Below, one piece after another: positions 12,314 to 21,527 of a stretch of DNA of 64,000 nt (position 1 is the stretch's first letter; each line of letters begins with the position of its first letter). Origin of the DNA: Microbulbifer sp. SAOS-129_SWC (GTDB taxonomy: Bacteria > Pseudomonadota > Gammaproteobacteria > Pseudomonadales > Cellvibrionaceae); NCBI RefSeq assembly GCF_039696035.1, contig NZ_CP155567.1:1067501-1131500 (forward strand), read 5' to 3'. Position numbers and translations under genes: made by a program. The notes beneath the pieces were generated by a model. The model did not search any database. It had not been told where the DNA came from and saw only the letters and a list, made by a program, of their open reading frames with translations.

Positions 12314-13753
12314 GTGAGCGCAACGACACTCTATTGGCACGATTACGAGACCTGGGGCACGGATCCCGGCGCCGACAAACCATCGCAGTTCGCCGGCATC
12401 CGTACCGATGAAGACCTCAATATCGTCGGTGAACCGCTGATGGTCTACTGCCGTCCGGCCAGCGACTGCCTGCCGCAGCCGATGGCCAGCCTGGTCACCG
12501 GCATCAGCCCGCAGCAGGCACTGGCCGAGGGTGTGCCCGAGTTCGAGTTCATCCGCAAGATACTGGCGGAACTGGGTGCCCCGGGTACCTGTGGCGTCGG
12601 CTACAACAGCCTGCGCTTCGATGACGAGGTGACCCGCCACACCCTGTATCGCAACCTGCTCGACCCCTACGAGCGCGAGTGGCGCTCCGGTAACAGCCGC
12701 TGGGACATCATTGATATGGTGCGCCTGACCTACGCGCTGCGCCCGCAGGGTATCCAGTGGCCCGAGCGGCAGTCGGCCAGTGGCCAGACCGTGCCGTCGT
12801 TCCGCCTGGAGGAGCTGACCAGGGCCAACGGCATCGCCCACGAGGGCGCCCACGATGCGCTGTCCGACGTGCGCGCCACCATCGACATGGCGCGGCTGAT
12901 ACGCAGCAAGCAGCCGAAGCTGTACGACTATGTATTCCGCCTGCGGCGCAAGCAGGAGGCGGCCAAGCTGATCGACCTGCGCAGCCGCAAGCCGCTGCTG
13001 CACATCTCCGGCAAGGTACCGGCCAGCCAGGGACACTTGACCTATGTGCTGCCGCTGGCGGCCCACCCGGTCAACCGCAATGCCATCATCGCTGCCAACC
13101 TGGCGATGGACCCGCAGCCGATCCTCGATCTGGATGCCGACGCCCTGCGCGAGCGCCTCTACACCGCCCGCGACCAGCTCGGCGAAGGCGATCTGCCGGC
13201 GGGACTCAAATTGATTCACCTGAACAAGTGCCCGGTGCTGGCGCCGCCGAATATGCTCGACGATGCCCGCGCGGCGGAGCTGGGTATCGACAAGGGCGCC
13301 TGTGAGAGCAACTGGCAGCGACTGCGCGATGTGGACCTGACCCAGAAGCTGCACCGGGTATTCCTCGACAGCGAATTCCCGCCGCGCGACGTGGAAGCCA
13401 GTCTCTACGACGGCTTCCTCAACGACGCCGACCGCGACCTGTGCCGGGAGTTGCAGCGTGCCGTGGCCGAGCGCGGCCCGGAGGCGCTGGCCGGTGAGGT
13501 GCCGTTCGCCGACAAACGCCTGCCGGAACTGCTGTTCCGCCTGCGCGCGCGCAATTTCCCCGAGACCCTCAATGCCGCCGAGCGTGAGCGCTGGCAGGAA
13601 TGGCGCTATCGCCGCCTGACCGATCCGGCCGCCGGTGCCAGTATTACCCTGGAGCCTTATTTCGAGCAGATCGCCGAGTTGCGCGAACAGTATCCGGATC
13701 GGGGGCAACTGCTCGACCAGCTGGAGGCCTGGGGCGACAGTTTGCTCGGCTGA
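12314..13753 (+). CDS. sbcB: Exodeoxyribonuclease I
   Basis: 479 residues, matching E. coli ExoI (475). It degrades single-stranded DNA 3' to 5' and acts in recombination and mismatch repair (family knowledge). DEDD-type exonuclease residues are visible: D10 and E12 in WHDYETWG, NSLRFDDE, and the late H/D pair in GAHDALSDV. ExoI SH3-like and C-terminal helical regions follow. The GTG start at 12314 has AAGGAGG at 12303-12309. An in-frame upstream extension to 12236 lacks an SD and was rejected. Confidence 0.96.
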   Translation: MSATTLYWHDYETWGTDPGADKPSQFAGIRTDEDLNIVGEPLMVYCRPASDCLPQPMASLVTGISPQQALAEGVPEFEFIRKILAELGAPGTCGVGYNSLRFDDEVTRHTLYRNLLDPYEREWRSGNSRWDIIDMVRLTYALRPQGIQWPERQSASGQTVPSFRLEELTRANGIAHEGAHDALSDVRATIDMARLIRSKQPKLYDYVFRLRRKQEAAKLIDLRSRKPLLHISGKVPASQGHLTYVLPLAAHPVNRNAIIAANLAMDPQPILDLDADALRERLYTARDQLGEGDLPAGLKLIHLNKCPVLAPPNMLDDARAAELGIDKGACESNWQRLRDVDLTQKLHRVFLDSEFPPRDVEASLYDGFLNDADRDLCRELQRAVAERGPEALAGEVPFADKRLPELLFRLRARNFPETLNAAERERWQEWRYRRLTDPAAGASITLEPYFEQIAELREQYPDRGQLLDQLEAWGDSLLG

Positions 13754-13801
13754 GCCTCGAGCGCCGAGCCCCGGCTCGGCCGGCGGGCCTGTGGCCGGCG
13801 C

Positions 13802-13820
13802 GGGCGAACACAGGGTTCGC
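13802..13820. repeat. Short REP-like palindrome, degenerate copy
   Basis: GGGCGAAC and GGTTCGCG form a 6 bp core stem (GCGAAC/GTTCGC). With the flanking bases this reads on the minus strand as GTAGGCGCGAACCCTGTG, close to the 9915-9935 copy. A second small dyad, AGGGTG/CACCCT, lies at 13894-13914. The rest of the 237 bp sbcB-pyrB gap shows nothing else. Confidence 0.5.
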
Positions 13821-13990
13821 GCCTACGGAACCCTTTCGGTGGCCCTATCGGCTGCTGTGCCCAATAGGCGCCGTAAGCGCCACACAGTTCCGCAGGGTGC
13901 GTACGGCACACCCTACCGGGATTGCCCGCGCCCGAGTAGAATGCGCGCGCCAGAAACCCGCGCCCACAAGGCGCCACCAACGGAGCAGCA

Positions 13991-15007
13991 ATGGACTTTA
14001 TCGGAGCCAATATTCTTTCCGTCAGCCAGTTCGAGCGCGGTGATATCGACCGTATCTTCGCGGTGGCCGACACCATGGGCCCCTTCGCGCGGCGGGAAAA
14101 GGTCACCCGCGTGCTGGAGGGCGCTATTCTCGGCAATATGTTCCTCGAGCCGAGCACGCGCACGCGGCTCAGTTTTGGCGCTGCTTTCAACCTGCTCGGT
14201 GGTACCGTGCGCGAAACCGTGGGGGTGACCACTAGCTCCATGGCCAAGGGCGAGTCCCTGTACGACACCGCACGGGTGCTGTCCGGCTACAGCGACGTGA
14301 TCTGCATGCGCCACCCGCAGGAGGGTTCCGTGGCCGAGTTTGCCGCTGCCAGCCGCGTGCCGGTGGTCAACGGCGGCGACGGCGCCAACGAGCACCCGAC
14401 CCAGGCGCTGCTGGATCTGTATACCATCCGCCGCGAGCTCGAGGGCCACGGCCGCAACCTGGATGACTTCCGCATCGCCATGATCGGCGATCTCAAGCAC
14501 GGCCGCACCGTGCATTCCCTGTGCAAGCTGCTGTGCCTGTTCCGCAATGTGCAGGTGGCGCTGGTGTCGCCGCCGGAGCTGGCGATGCCGGAAGCGGTGG
14601 TGGAGAAGCTGCGCGCCGCCGGTCATACGGTGACCGTGTCCGACCAGCTGGAGACCTCCATCGCCGATGTGGATATCGTCTACTCCACACGTATCCAGGA
14701 AGAGCGCTTCGCCTCGCAGGAGGAGGCCAATCTGTACCGCGGCCGCTTCCGCCTGAACCGCGAGATCTTTACCCGCTTCGCCCAGCCCAACACGGTGATC
14801 ATGCACCCGCTGCCGCGCGACTCCCGTGCCGAGGCCAACGAGCTGGACACCGATCTGAACGAGCACCCGAGCCTCGCGATCTTCCGCCAGACCGACAATG
14901 GCCTGCTGGTGCGCATGGCGCTGTTTGCGATGCTGCTGGGGGTGGAGGACAAGGTCGACCAGTATTCCCACGAGGTGCGTTGGCACAGCCGCCGCCACCC
15001 GGCCTGA
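13991..15007 (+). CDS. pyrB: Aspartate carbamoyltransferase catalytic chain
   Basis: 338 residues. It condenses carbamoyl phosphate with aspartate in de novo pyrimidine synthesis. The carbamoyl-phosphate loop STRTR is at residues 55-59 (MFLEPSTRTRLSFG), with GGDGANEHPTQALLDLY, IGDLKHGRTVHSL and MHPLPRDSRAEAN downstream. No pyrI regulatory subunit and no pyrC-like partner lies next to it, so allosteric organisation cannot be judged here. ATG 13991 follows GGAG at 13981-13984. A 9 bp perfect hairpin without a T-run lies 17 bp after the stop. Confidence 0.96.
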   Translation: MDFIGANILSVSQFERGDIDRIFAVADTMGPFARREKVTRVLEGAILGNMFLEPSTRTRLSFGAAFNLLGGTVRETVGVTTSSMAKGESLYDTARVLSGYSDVICMRHPQEGSVAEFAAASRVPVVNGGDGANEHPTQALLDLYTIRRELEGHGRNLDDFRIAMIGDLKHGRTVHSLCKLLCLFRNVQVALVSPPELAMPEAVVEKLRAAGHTVTVSDQLETSIADVDIVYSTRIQEERFASQEEANLYRGRFRLNREIFTRFAQPNTVIMHPLPRDSRAEANELDTDLNEHPSLAIFRQTDNGLLVRMALFAMLLGVEDKVDQYSHEVRWHSRRHPA

Positions 15008-15023
15008 TTTTTTTCTCCCTTCC

Positions 15024-15047
15024 GCGCCGACCCTATGCGGTCGGCGC
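15024..15047. other. Perfect hairpin downstream of pyrB
   Basis: GCGCCGACC (15024-15032) pairs with GGTCGGCGC (15039-15047) around 6 nt. No T-run follows, so it is not a typical intrinsic terminator; it may be a REP-like structure or protect the pyrB mRNA end. Confidence 0.4.
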
Positions 15048-15119
15048 CTTCCGCCGTCTTCAGTCCGCCATTTTCTGTTAGTCTGCTGGTATCGCCATCC
15101 CGCTTCCAGGATTGGAGCC

Positions 15120-16541
15120 ATGCTGAACCGGATTTCAGACAACATGCGCGTGGCGGCGCTGATCGCGGCCCTGCTGTTGGTACCGTTAGTACCGTGGCCG
15201 GCAGCCCTGAGCGCCGCGCAGGATGCGCCGCAGCCCCATATCGCCCTGTTGTCGATCGACGGGGCCATCGGCCCCGCAACCACCGACTATCTGGAGCGGA
15301 CCCTGGCGGAAGCCGGGACAAATGGCGCCCGCCTGGTTGTTATCCACATAGACACCCCCGGTGGGCTCGACGCCGCCACCCGCGACATCATCCAGCATAT
15401 TCTCGCCGCCGAAGTGCCCGTTGCCACCTACGTGTATCCGTCCGGCGCCCGCGCCGCCAGTGCCGGCACCTATATTCTCTACGCCAGCCAGATTGCCGCC
15501 ATGGCGCCCGCGACCACGCTCGGCGCCGCCACGCCGGTGCAGATTGGCGGCATGCCCGGTGCCGGCGAGCCACCGCCGGAGAAAAAAGCGGGGCAGGGCG
15601 ATGAAGACAGCAAGAAAAGTCCCGCTAACAAACCCGCACCACAGTCCGGTTCGGGGTCGGCCATGGAGCGCAAGATCACCAATGATGCCGTCGCCTTCAT
15701 TCGCGGTTTGGCCAAGCGCAACGGCCGCAACGCAGACTGGGCCGAGAGAGCCGTGCGTGAGGCCGCCACCCTGACCGCGGACGAGGCTTTGCAGCAGAAC
15801 GTGATCGACCTGGTGGCGAAAAACGATGCCGACCTGCTGCGCCAGCTGGCCGGGCGCAAGGTGGCGCTGGAATCCGGCAGCGTGACACTGCCGACGGATC
15901 TGGCCGCACTGCCACTGCGCGCCTACGTGCCGGATTGGCGCAACAAGCTTCTGGCCCTGATTACCAATCCGCAGGTGGCCTATATTCTGTTGCTGATCGG
16001 GATTTATGGGCTCATTTTCGAAGGCTACAGCCCGGGCGCGCTGGTACCGGGCATTACCGGCGTCATCTGCCTGCTGCTGGCGCTTTACGCACTGCAGTTG
16101 CTGCCGATCAATTACGCCGGGCTGGCGCTGATCGTGGTCGGCGCGCTGTTGATCGTGGCGGAACTGTTTGTGCCCAGTTTCGGTGCCCTGGGCATTGGTG
16201 GCGTCATCGCGCTGGTGATCGGTTCGGTCATGCTGATCGACAGCGACGTGCCGGGCATGCAGATATCGAAGGGATTGATTGGCGCCATTGCCGGAGTCAG
16301 TGGCCTGGGCTTGCTGGGGCTGTTGTGGGCGGTGGGGCGCAGTCTGCGCAAGCCGCGTATCGCCAGCGACCAGGCGATGGTCGGGCGCACTGCGGTGGTG
16401 ATGGAGTTGCAGGGCGACGACGTGCTGGTACACCTGGGCGGTGAGATCTGGCAGGCCCGTTGTGATCAGCGGGTACAACCGGGCGACCGGGTGAAGGTGA
16501 TTGCCCAGGAAGGTTTGGCCCTGCGCATAACACCGGAATAA
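15120..16541 (+). CDS. NfeD-type membrane serine protease (ClpP-class)
   Basis: 473 residues from ATG 15120 (TTGGAG SD just upstream). A signal/TM segment is at residues 9-30. The ClpP-like domain has [15 protein letters not shown] and the catalytic Ser within [11 protein letters not shown] Lys-rich, Pro-rich insert (about residues 155-178) precedes the region of the general-base Lys. The C-terminal half has about five hydrophobic helices and ends in an NfeD OB-fold ([20 protein letters not shown]). Long NfeD proteins pair with slipins, and the archaeal homologue cleaves its stomatin partner (family knowledge). The slipin gene follows after 28 bp, so this is a membrane-quality pair. Confidence 0.92.
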   Translation: MLNRISDNMRVAALIAALLLVPLVPWPAALSAAQDAPQPHIALLSIDGAIGPATTDYLERTLAEAGTNGARLVVIHIDTPGGLDAATRDIIQHILAAEVPVATYVYPSGARAASAGTYILYASQIAAMAPATTLGAATPVQIGGMPGAGEPPPEKKAGQGDEDSKKSPANKPAPQSGSGSAMERKITNDAVAFIRGLAKRNGRNADWAERAVREAATLTADEALQQNVIDLVAKNDADLLRQLAGRKVALESGSVTLPTDLAALPLRAYVPDWRNKLLALITNPQVAYILLLIGIYGLIFEGYSPGALVPGITGVICLLLALYALQLLPINYAGLALIVVGALLIVAELFVPSFGALGIGGVIALVIGSVMLIDSDVPGMQISKGLIGAIAGVSGLGLLGLLWAVGRSLRKPRIASDQAMVGRTAVVMELQGDDVLVHLGGEIWQARCDQRVQPGDRVKVIAQEGLALRITPE

Positions 16542-16569
16542 TTCGCGGCGAGGAACAGGGAGAATAGGG

Positions 16570-17331
16570 ATGATCAGTTACTTTACCGGATTGCTGCTGG
16601 CGGCCATTGCGCTGCTGATCATGTATGCCATCCGTATCTTGCGCGAGTACGAGCGGGCGGTGGTGTTTTTCCTCGGGCGCTTTCAGTCGGTCAAGGGTCC
16701 CGGGCTGATTATCATTATCCCGGTGATCCAGACCATGGAGCGGGTCGACCTGCGCACGGTGGTGATGGATGTGCCCAGCCAGGACGTCATCAGCCGCGAC
16801 AACGTCTCGGTCAAGGTCAATGCAGTGGTCTACTACCGGGTGATCGATCCGCAGTCGGCGATCATCAATGTGGAGCATTACAACGAGGCGGTCAGCCAGC
16901 TGGCGCAGACCACCCTGCGTTCGGTGCTGGGCAAGCACGAGCTGGACGAGATGCTGTCCGAGCGCGACAAGCTCAACGTGGATATCCAGAAGATCCTGGA
17001 CGAACAGACCGATGCCTGGGGGGTGAAGGTGACCAATGTCGAGATCAAGCATATCGATCTCGACGAGAGCATGATTCGCGCCATCGCCCGCCAGGCCGAA
17101 GCCGAGCGCGCGCGCCGCGCCAAGGTGATTCACGCTGAAGGCGAAGCGCAGGCCGCGACCAAACTCACCGAGGCCGCCGATACACTGTCGAAAAATTCCA
17201 ATTCGATCACCCTGCGCTATATGCAGACACTGATCGATATCGCTGGCGAGAAAAACTCCACCATCGTTTTCCCGCTACCGCTGGACCTGATCCGGCCGAT
17301 CATGAAAAAAGTGGCCGGGGAAGAGTCTTGA
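16570..17331 (+). CDS. Slipin (stomatin/prohibitin SPFH family) membrane protein
   Basis: 253 residues. An N-terminal hydrophobic hairpin ([18 protein letters not shown]) is followed by the SPFH domain: [52 protein letters not shown] and [14 protein letters not shown]. The coiled-coil segment has [19 protein letters not shown]. Slipins oligomerise on the inner membrane and are the usual partner and substrate of the NfeD protease encoded just upstream. ATG 16570 is preceded by GGGAGAATAGGG. Confidence 0.95.
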   Translation: MISYFTGLLLAAIALLIMYAIRILREYERAVVFFLGRFQSVKGPGLIIIIPVIQTMERVDLRTVVMDVPSQDVISRDNVSVKVNAVVYYRVIDPQSAIINVEHYNEAVSQLAQTTLRSVLGKHELDEMLSERDKLNVDIQKILDEQTDAWGVKVTNVEIKHIDLDESMIRAIARQAEAERARRAKVIHAEGEAQAATKLTEAADTLSKNSNSITLRYMQTLIDIAGEKNSTIVFPLPLDLIRPIMKKVAGEES

Positions 17332-17347
17332 CGGGAACAGTGCGGCG

Positions 17348-17977
17348 ATGGAATTTGACCTGGAGCAGTTCAACAAGTCCTTCCTGTTGCTGCTGGTACT
17401 GCTCAACCCGTTTATTCTGAGCGTTTATCTGCTCGACCTGATTCGCGGGCTGGAACTCAAGGTCTTTTCCGGTCTGCTGTTGCGCGCCTTCCTGATCAGC
17501 CTGACCGTGTTCCTGCTGTTTGCCTGGTTTGGTGAAGTGATTTTTGACGATGTGCTGCAGGTGCGTTTTCTCGCTTTCCTGATTTTCGGCGGCATCACGT
17601 TTCTGATCATCGGTATCCGCCTGACGCTCGGTGTCGGACAGCCGATCCAGAGTATCAATCTGCACTCGCAGGAAGTGGCCGGCGCCATCGCGATGCCGTT
17701 TATCGTCGGCCCCGGCACCATCAGTGCCAGTGTGCTCGCCGGCAGTCGCCTCGGTGCCTTCGCGGGCTCCGCCGCCATTACGCTGGCGATCGGGTTGGCG
17801 CTGGCATCGCTGATCCTGCTGAAAATGCTCTACGACTGGGTGCAGACCCGCCACGAGCGCTATGTGCGCAAATATATCGAAGTGGCCGGGCGCATCACCG
17901 CGCTGTTCACCGGCTCCTTTGCCATCGACATGATCCTCAAGGGAATCGAGCGCTGGCTGGCGCTGTTGCAACAGTAG
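17348..17977 (+). CDS. MarC family integral membrane protein
   Basis: 209 residues with six predicted hydrophobic helices. Recognisable segments are LLVLLNPFILSVYLLDL near the start and AIAMPFIVGPGTISASVLAG in the middle, the two hallmark MarC/UPF0056 motifs. The family's transport substrate is not established; older links to multiple antibiotic resistance were not upheld. It lies 16 bp after slipin and is probably the last gene of the nfeD-slipin unit. It converges with pgi, 33 bp away, with no obvious terminator hairpin between. Confidence 0.9.
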   Translation: MEFDLEQFNKSFLLLLVLLNPFILSVYLLDLIRGLELKVFSGLLLRAFLISLTVFLLFAWFGEVIFDDVLQVRFLAFLIFGGITFLIIGIRLTLGVGQPIQSINLHSQEVAGAIAMPFIVGPGTISASVLAGSRLGAFAGSAAITLAIGLALASLILLKMLYDWVQTRHERYVRKYIEVAGRITALFTGSFAIDMILKGIERWLALLQQ

Positions 17978-18010
17978 CGGCCTGTCCCTGTGCCGCGGTG
18001 TCCTGCTGAC

Positions 18011-19636
18011 TCAGTCGTTGGTGGCGAGCAGTTGCTGCAGCAGGTTGCGGGTTGAACCGTCCCAGTCTTCCGGCACTTCGCCGCCGATCGCGGCGTGAAT
18101 GCCCGCGCCCAGCAGCTTGCCCAGTTCGACGCCCCACTGGTCGAACGGATTGATACCCAGCAGGCAGCCGCCGACGAATACCTTGTGTTCGTACAGTGCC
18201 AGCAGCGCGCCCAGATGTTGCGGATCGAGTTTTTCCACAATCAGCGTGTTGCTGGGGCGGTTGCCCGGAACCACCTTGTGCGGGGCCAGGGCGTGGACCT
18301 CGCGGTGGGTGTGGCCCTGCTGCTCCAGCTCTTCGCGCGCCTCGTGCAGGGTCTTGCCGCGCAACAGCGCCTGGCTCTGGCTGATGCAGCAGGCCAGCAG
18401 CCACTGGTGCTGCTCCACCAGCTTCGATGTGGGCTGCTTTACTGCGATAAAGTCCGCCGGGATCAGGTCGGTACCCTGGTGCAGCAGCTGGTGGAAGGAG
18501 TGCTGGCCATTGCTGCCCTCGGTACCCCAGATCACGCTGCCGGTGGGGTAGTCCACTGGCTGGCCATCGCGCGCTGCGCTCTTGCCGAGGCTTTCCATAT
18601 CCAGTTGCTGCAGCCAGGCGGGAAATTTGGCCAGGCGCTGGGCGTAGGGCAGAACCACTTGGCTGGAAGCACCCCAGCACTGCCGGTACCAGAAGTGCAG
18701 CAGTGCCATCAGCACCGGCATGTTGTCGGCCAGTGGTGCGCTGGCGAAATGCCGGTCCATGTCGTTGGCGCCGGCGAGTAACTGCGCGTAGGTATCGTAA
18801 CCGCAGGCCAGCGCGATGGGCAGGCCGATCGCGGACCAAAGAGAGTAGCGCCCGCCAACCCAGTCCCACATCGGGAAGATATTTTCCGCGGCAATACCAA
18901 AATCCTGTGCGGCGACGATATTGCTGCTCACCGCGACAAAGTGTTTTGCCAGGTCTTTGTCACTGCAACCGGCTTCGAGCATCCACTGGCGCGCGGAGAG
19001 GGCATTCTGACGGGTTTCCAGCGTGGAGAACGACTTGGAGGCGACGATGAACAGGGTGTTTTCCGCCGGCAGTGCGGCGAGGGTATCGCTGAGGTCGGCA
19101 CCGTCGATATTGGCGACGAAGTGCACGCGGATATCGTCGCGCTGCCAGGGGCGCAGTGCCTCTACCACCATGCGCGGGCCCAGGTCGGAGCCGCCGATAC
19201 CGATATTCACGATATGGTGGATCGGCTTGCCGGTGAAGCCGTGCCAGCTGCCGCTGTGGATCTGTTCGCAGAAGCGGCGCATCTGCCCGCGGCAGGCCGC
19301 CACCGCCTGCTCGTGCTCGTTGCGCGGTTCCCCCTGGAAACGCAGCGCCGTGTGCAGGGCCGGGCGGTGTTCGGTGTTATTGATATTGGCGCCGGCGAAC
19401 AGGTCGGCGATCTGCTGTGACAGATCGATTTCCGCGGCGTATTCCAGCAGCAGTTGCAGGGTGTCGTCGCGCAGGTGGTTCTTGCTGTAGTCCAGCTGCA
19501 GCCCGGCGGCGGCAGTACTGAATTGTACGGCGCGGTCCGCCTGGGTGGCGAAGAGTTCACGCAGGGACCACTTGTGTTGCTGTTGGTGCGCCTGCAGGCG
19601 GGCGATGGCGCTGACGGCCAGGGATTCGCTTGTCAT
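18011..19636 (-). CDS. pgi: Glucose-6-phosphate isomerase
   Basis: 541 residues, normal length. Interconverts glucose-6-phosphate and fructose-6-phosphate. Signature segments are NIGIGGSDLGPRMVVEAL, FIVASKSFSTLETRQNA, WDWVGGRYSLWSAIGLPIAL and VIWGTEGSNGQHSFHQLLHQ. The catalytic Glu/His are in the last of these and the Lys near GKLLGAGIHAAI at the C-terminus. ATG 19636 has no good SD. A single-gene unit; the 252 bp upstream to the lipoprotein terminator holds its promoter, which I could not place. Confidence 0.97.
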   Translation of the reverse strand: MTSESLAVSAIARLQAHQQQHKWSLRELFATQADRAVQFSTAAAGLQLDYSKNHLRDDTLQLLLEYAAEIDLSQQIADLFAGANINNTEHRPALHTALRFQGEPRNEHEQAVAACRGQMRRFCEQIHSGSWHGFTGKPIHHIVNIGIGGSDLGPRMVVEALRPWQRDDIRVHFVANIDGADLSDTLAALPAENTLFIVASKSFSTLETRQNALSARQWMLEAGCSDKDLAKHFVAVSSNIVAAQDFGIAAENIFPMWDWVGGRYSLWSAIGLPIALACGYDTYAQLLAGANDMDRHFASAPLADNMPVLMALLHFWYRQCWGASSQVVLPYAQRLAKFPAWLQQLDMESLGKSAARDGQPVDYPTGSVIWGTEGSNGQHSFHQLLHQGTDLIPADFIAVKQPTSKLVEQHQWLLACCISQSQALLRGKTLHEAREELEQQGHTHREVHALAPHKVVPGNRPSNTLIVEKLDPQHLGALLALYEHKVFVGGCLLGINPFDQWGVELGKLLGAGIHAAIGGEVPEDWDGSTRNLLQQLLATND

Positions 19637-19841
19637 AACGATTTGTATTTTATTGCTGTTGCGGTGGAGTGAAGGGGCTGTCGGCCGCGGATGTTTACCC
19701 GATGCGCCGCTTACCGGGAATAGATGCTAGCGGGAAATGCGCGCCGGAACCAGTGTCGCGGTTTGATGGAAAGGAATGAGGGCGCTGTGGAATCCGGGAC
19801 GGGGAGGGATAAAGACTGAAGTTTTACCGGCCGGACAAGCA

Positions 19842-19865
19842 AATGCCGCTTCGAAAAGCGGCATT
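19842..19865 (-). terminator. Intrinsic terminator of the small lipoprotein gene
   Basis: A 10 bp perfect stem (19842-19851 with 19856-19865) around CGAA lies 23 bp past the stop. The T-run on the minus strand is short (TTTGCTT), so strength is moderate. Confidence 0.65.
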
Positions 19866-19888
19866 GCTAGTCCTGCCTGAGAGCGGTG

Positions 19889-20083
19889 TTACTTGACCAC
19901 TTTCATGCAGCGCACGTCGTCTGACGCCATCCAGCAATCCGCATCTGCGGGACAGGCCATAGACATAGGAATTTGTTCAGAGCCCGGTGGGCAGGATGCC
20001 GGCATCGGTGGCGCTGAACAGCAACCTGCCAAAACCAGTGCACTGATAATTCCGATTAAGTACTTGGCTGGAGTGAAATTCAT
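19889..20083 (-). CDS. Small Cys-rich lipoprotein
   Basis: 64 residues. The N-terminus is a lipoprotein signal peptide ending in LVLAGC, with Cys21 as the lipidated residue. The short mature part contains Cys22, 31, 44, 50 and 59 and is otherwise Pro/Met-rich (PPMPASCPPGSEQIPMSMAC), so disulphides or metal binding are possible. ATG 20083 is preceded by GGAGTTAGGGG on the minus strand, a good SD. It has its own terminator and seems monocistronic. I do not recognise the family. Confidence 0.7.
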   Translation of the reverse strand: MNFTPAKYLIGIISALVLAGCCSAPPMPASCPPGSEQIPMSMACPADADCWMASDDVRCMKVVK

Positions 20084-20483
20084 CCCCTAACTCCTTTCCG
20101 TTGATGTTAGCCATTAGCATAGCCAATAAAACGTCACCTGTTTGGTTAGCTTTGTAAAATGATTTTCTACAAAGGTACCGCCCAATGGAGTGTAATAGGC
20201 ACGCGGTTTAAATAGCTGCCAGCCGACAAGTCTGGATAAATGCCGCGCCAGTTTGGCGCCGGCCAATACCTAAATTGAAGGGTATTTACGCCAAACTGCG
20301 CTGCATACCATTGCGGGGCACCACGGAATTTTTTTTTAAAAACAGCCTGAAAAAAATCGGGCGATGGCAATGCCGGTATTTTTCCGCCCGATCGCGTCAG
20401 TGGGTGGTGTTTCGCGAATACGTCGGGCGTCGCAGCAAGGATAGACATCGGTGCCACAATTGCCCGTAGCGGATCGGAGTGGA
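20084..20483. other. AT-richer intergenic region between lipoprotein and DUF3549 genes
   Basis: About 400 bp, with an AT content well above its neighbours at 20100-20180 and 20320-20360. It holds the lipoprotein promoter side and, at 20356-20392, the terminator of the DUF3549 unit. An ORF at 20167-20664 (minus) runs through that terminator and out of phase into DUF3549; it is not credible as a gene. Confidence 0.5.
20356..20392 (-). terminator. Intrinsic terminator of the nhaC-DUF3549 unit
   Basis: On the minus strand ATCGGGCG (20392-20385) pairs with CGCCCGAT (20363-20356), followed directly by a run of T. The 21 nt loop contains a further GGCA/TGCC hairpin. It lies about 90 bp past the DUF3549 stop. 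Confidence 0.7.
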
Positions 20484-21515
20484 TCAGTGCGGCGGGTTGG
20501 GTCCGTGCAGGAAATGGCCGAACGCGCGCGCCAGAATTTCCGGGCGTGCCGGATCGCGCAGCGCGTCGAGTAACGCCGCGCGTACCGCGGGCAGGAACAT
20601 CAGGTCGCTGAGCAGCAGGTTGAACGTGTCCTGGCTCTGGTGCTCCGCCATCGCGGCCAGCCACGCGGCGGCGATGTCGCCGTGCTCCAGGTCGCTGCTG
20701 CAGCGGCTGCCGATCGCCGCGATGACTTCGCTATTGCTGGCGGCTTCACCCTGCAGCAGCCGCGTGAGGAAGCGCCGGCGCAATTCTGCCGCCGGCGCCA
20801 GGGAGAGGCCGCGCACCGCGGCCGCGGTAATGGCGCTGTCACCGGGGGCGGCGTCGGCGCGATCGATAATACGCCCGGCCAGCTCCGCGTCGATGGCCTC
20901 GCTCTCCAGGCACTGGCACAGGCCGATAAAGACCGGCGGCGCCAATTGTTCGAGGGTGTCGCACAGCAGGCTTTGATGTTCCTTCCAGCGCACGGCCAGG
21001 TCAGCGATCCCCTGTACGGCCAGTTGATCCCAGCGGTGTGACTGTGGCGCGCGACAGTATTCGAGCACGGCGTCGAAATGTTCGCTGGGCGGGCGCTGCA
21101 GCAATTGCGCCACCCGCGCATGAAAAGTGGCCTGTCGCTCCGGCGCCGGCGTGTAGGCGATGCCGCTTTCCTGCAGGGCGCTGTGCAGGCGCTCGCCCAG
21201 CTCGGCGCCGTCGCCGTGGCCGAGTTTGTCGATCAGCAGGTGTACGAAGGCATCGCGTACCGCCAGCTGCAGCTTGCCCTGTTCATCCAGTGGCAGGCGC
21301 AGAAACCACACCACCGGTTCGCCGCCGGCGCGCGGTTCCAGCAGCAGCCCGGTCCACGCCTGGCGCAGGTAGGGGTGCGGCCAGGGCGCGCGCCCGGCCT
21401 CGAATGCGGTGGCGTCGGCGCTGGCAACCGATTGCACGCGCCGGCCCAGGTCGAACCAGTGCAGGTTGAAATCGGCCGCGGCGATCAGGCCGGCGAGGCT
21501 ACCGCTGTCTTGCAT
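20484..21515 (-). CDS. DUF3549 family protein
   Basis: 343 residues, the typical DUF3549 length. No signal peptide, TM helix or catalytic motif. The N-terminus (AADFNLHWFDLGRRVQSV and WFLRLPLDEQGKLQLAVRDAF) is followed by a helical, Ala/Leu/Glu-rich part that reads like HEAT-type alpha-helical repeats (AITAAAVRGLSLAPAAELRRRF). Function is unknown in this gammaproteobacterial family. It follows nhaC by 12 bp and is likely co-transcribed. Confidence 0.75.
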   Translation of the reverse strand: MQDSGSLAGLIAAADFNLHWFDLGRRVQSVASADATAFEAGRAPWPHPYLRQAWTGLLLEPRAGGEPVVWFLRLPLDEQGKLQLAVRDAFVHLLIDKLGHGDGAELGERLHSALQESGIAYTPAPERQATFHARVAQLLQRPPSEHFDAVLEYCRAPQSHRWDQLAVQGIADLAVRWKEHQSLLCDTLEQLAPPVFIGLCQCLESEAIDAELAGRIIDRADAAPGDSAITAAAVRGLSLAPAAELRRRFLTRLLQGEAASNSEVIAAIGSRCSSDLEHGDIAAAWLAAMAEHQSQDTFNLLLSDLMFLPAVRAALLDALRDPARPEILARAFGHFLHGPNPPH

Positions 21516-21527
21516 CGGGGCGCTCCG

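Noticed and set aside
20167-20664. 165-residue minus-strand ORF at the DUF3549 3' end
   Set aside because: It overlaps DUF3549 out of phase and runs through the intrinsic terminator at 20356-20392.
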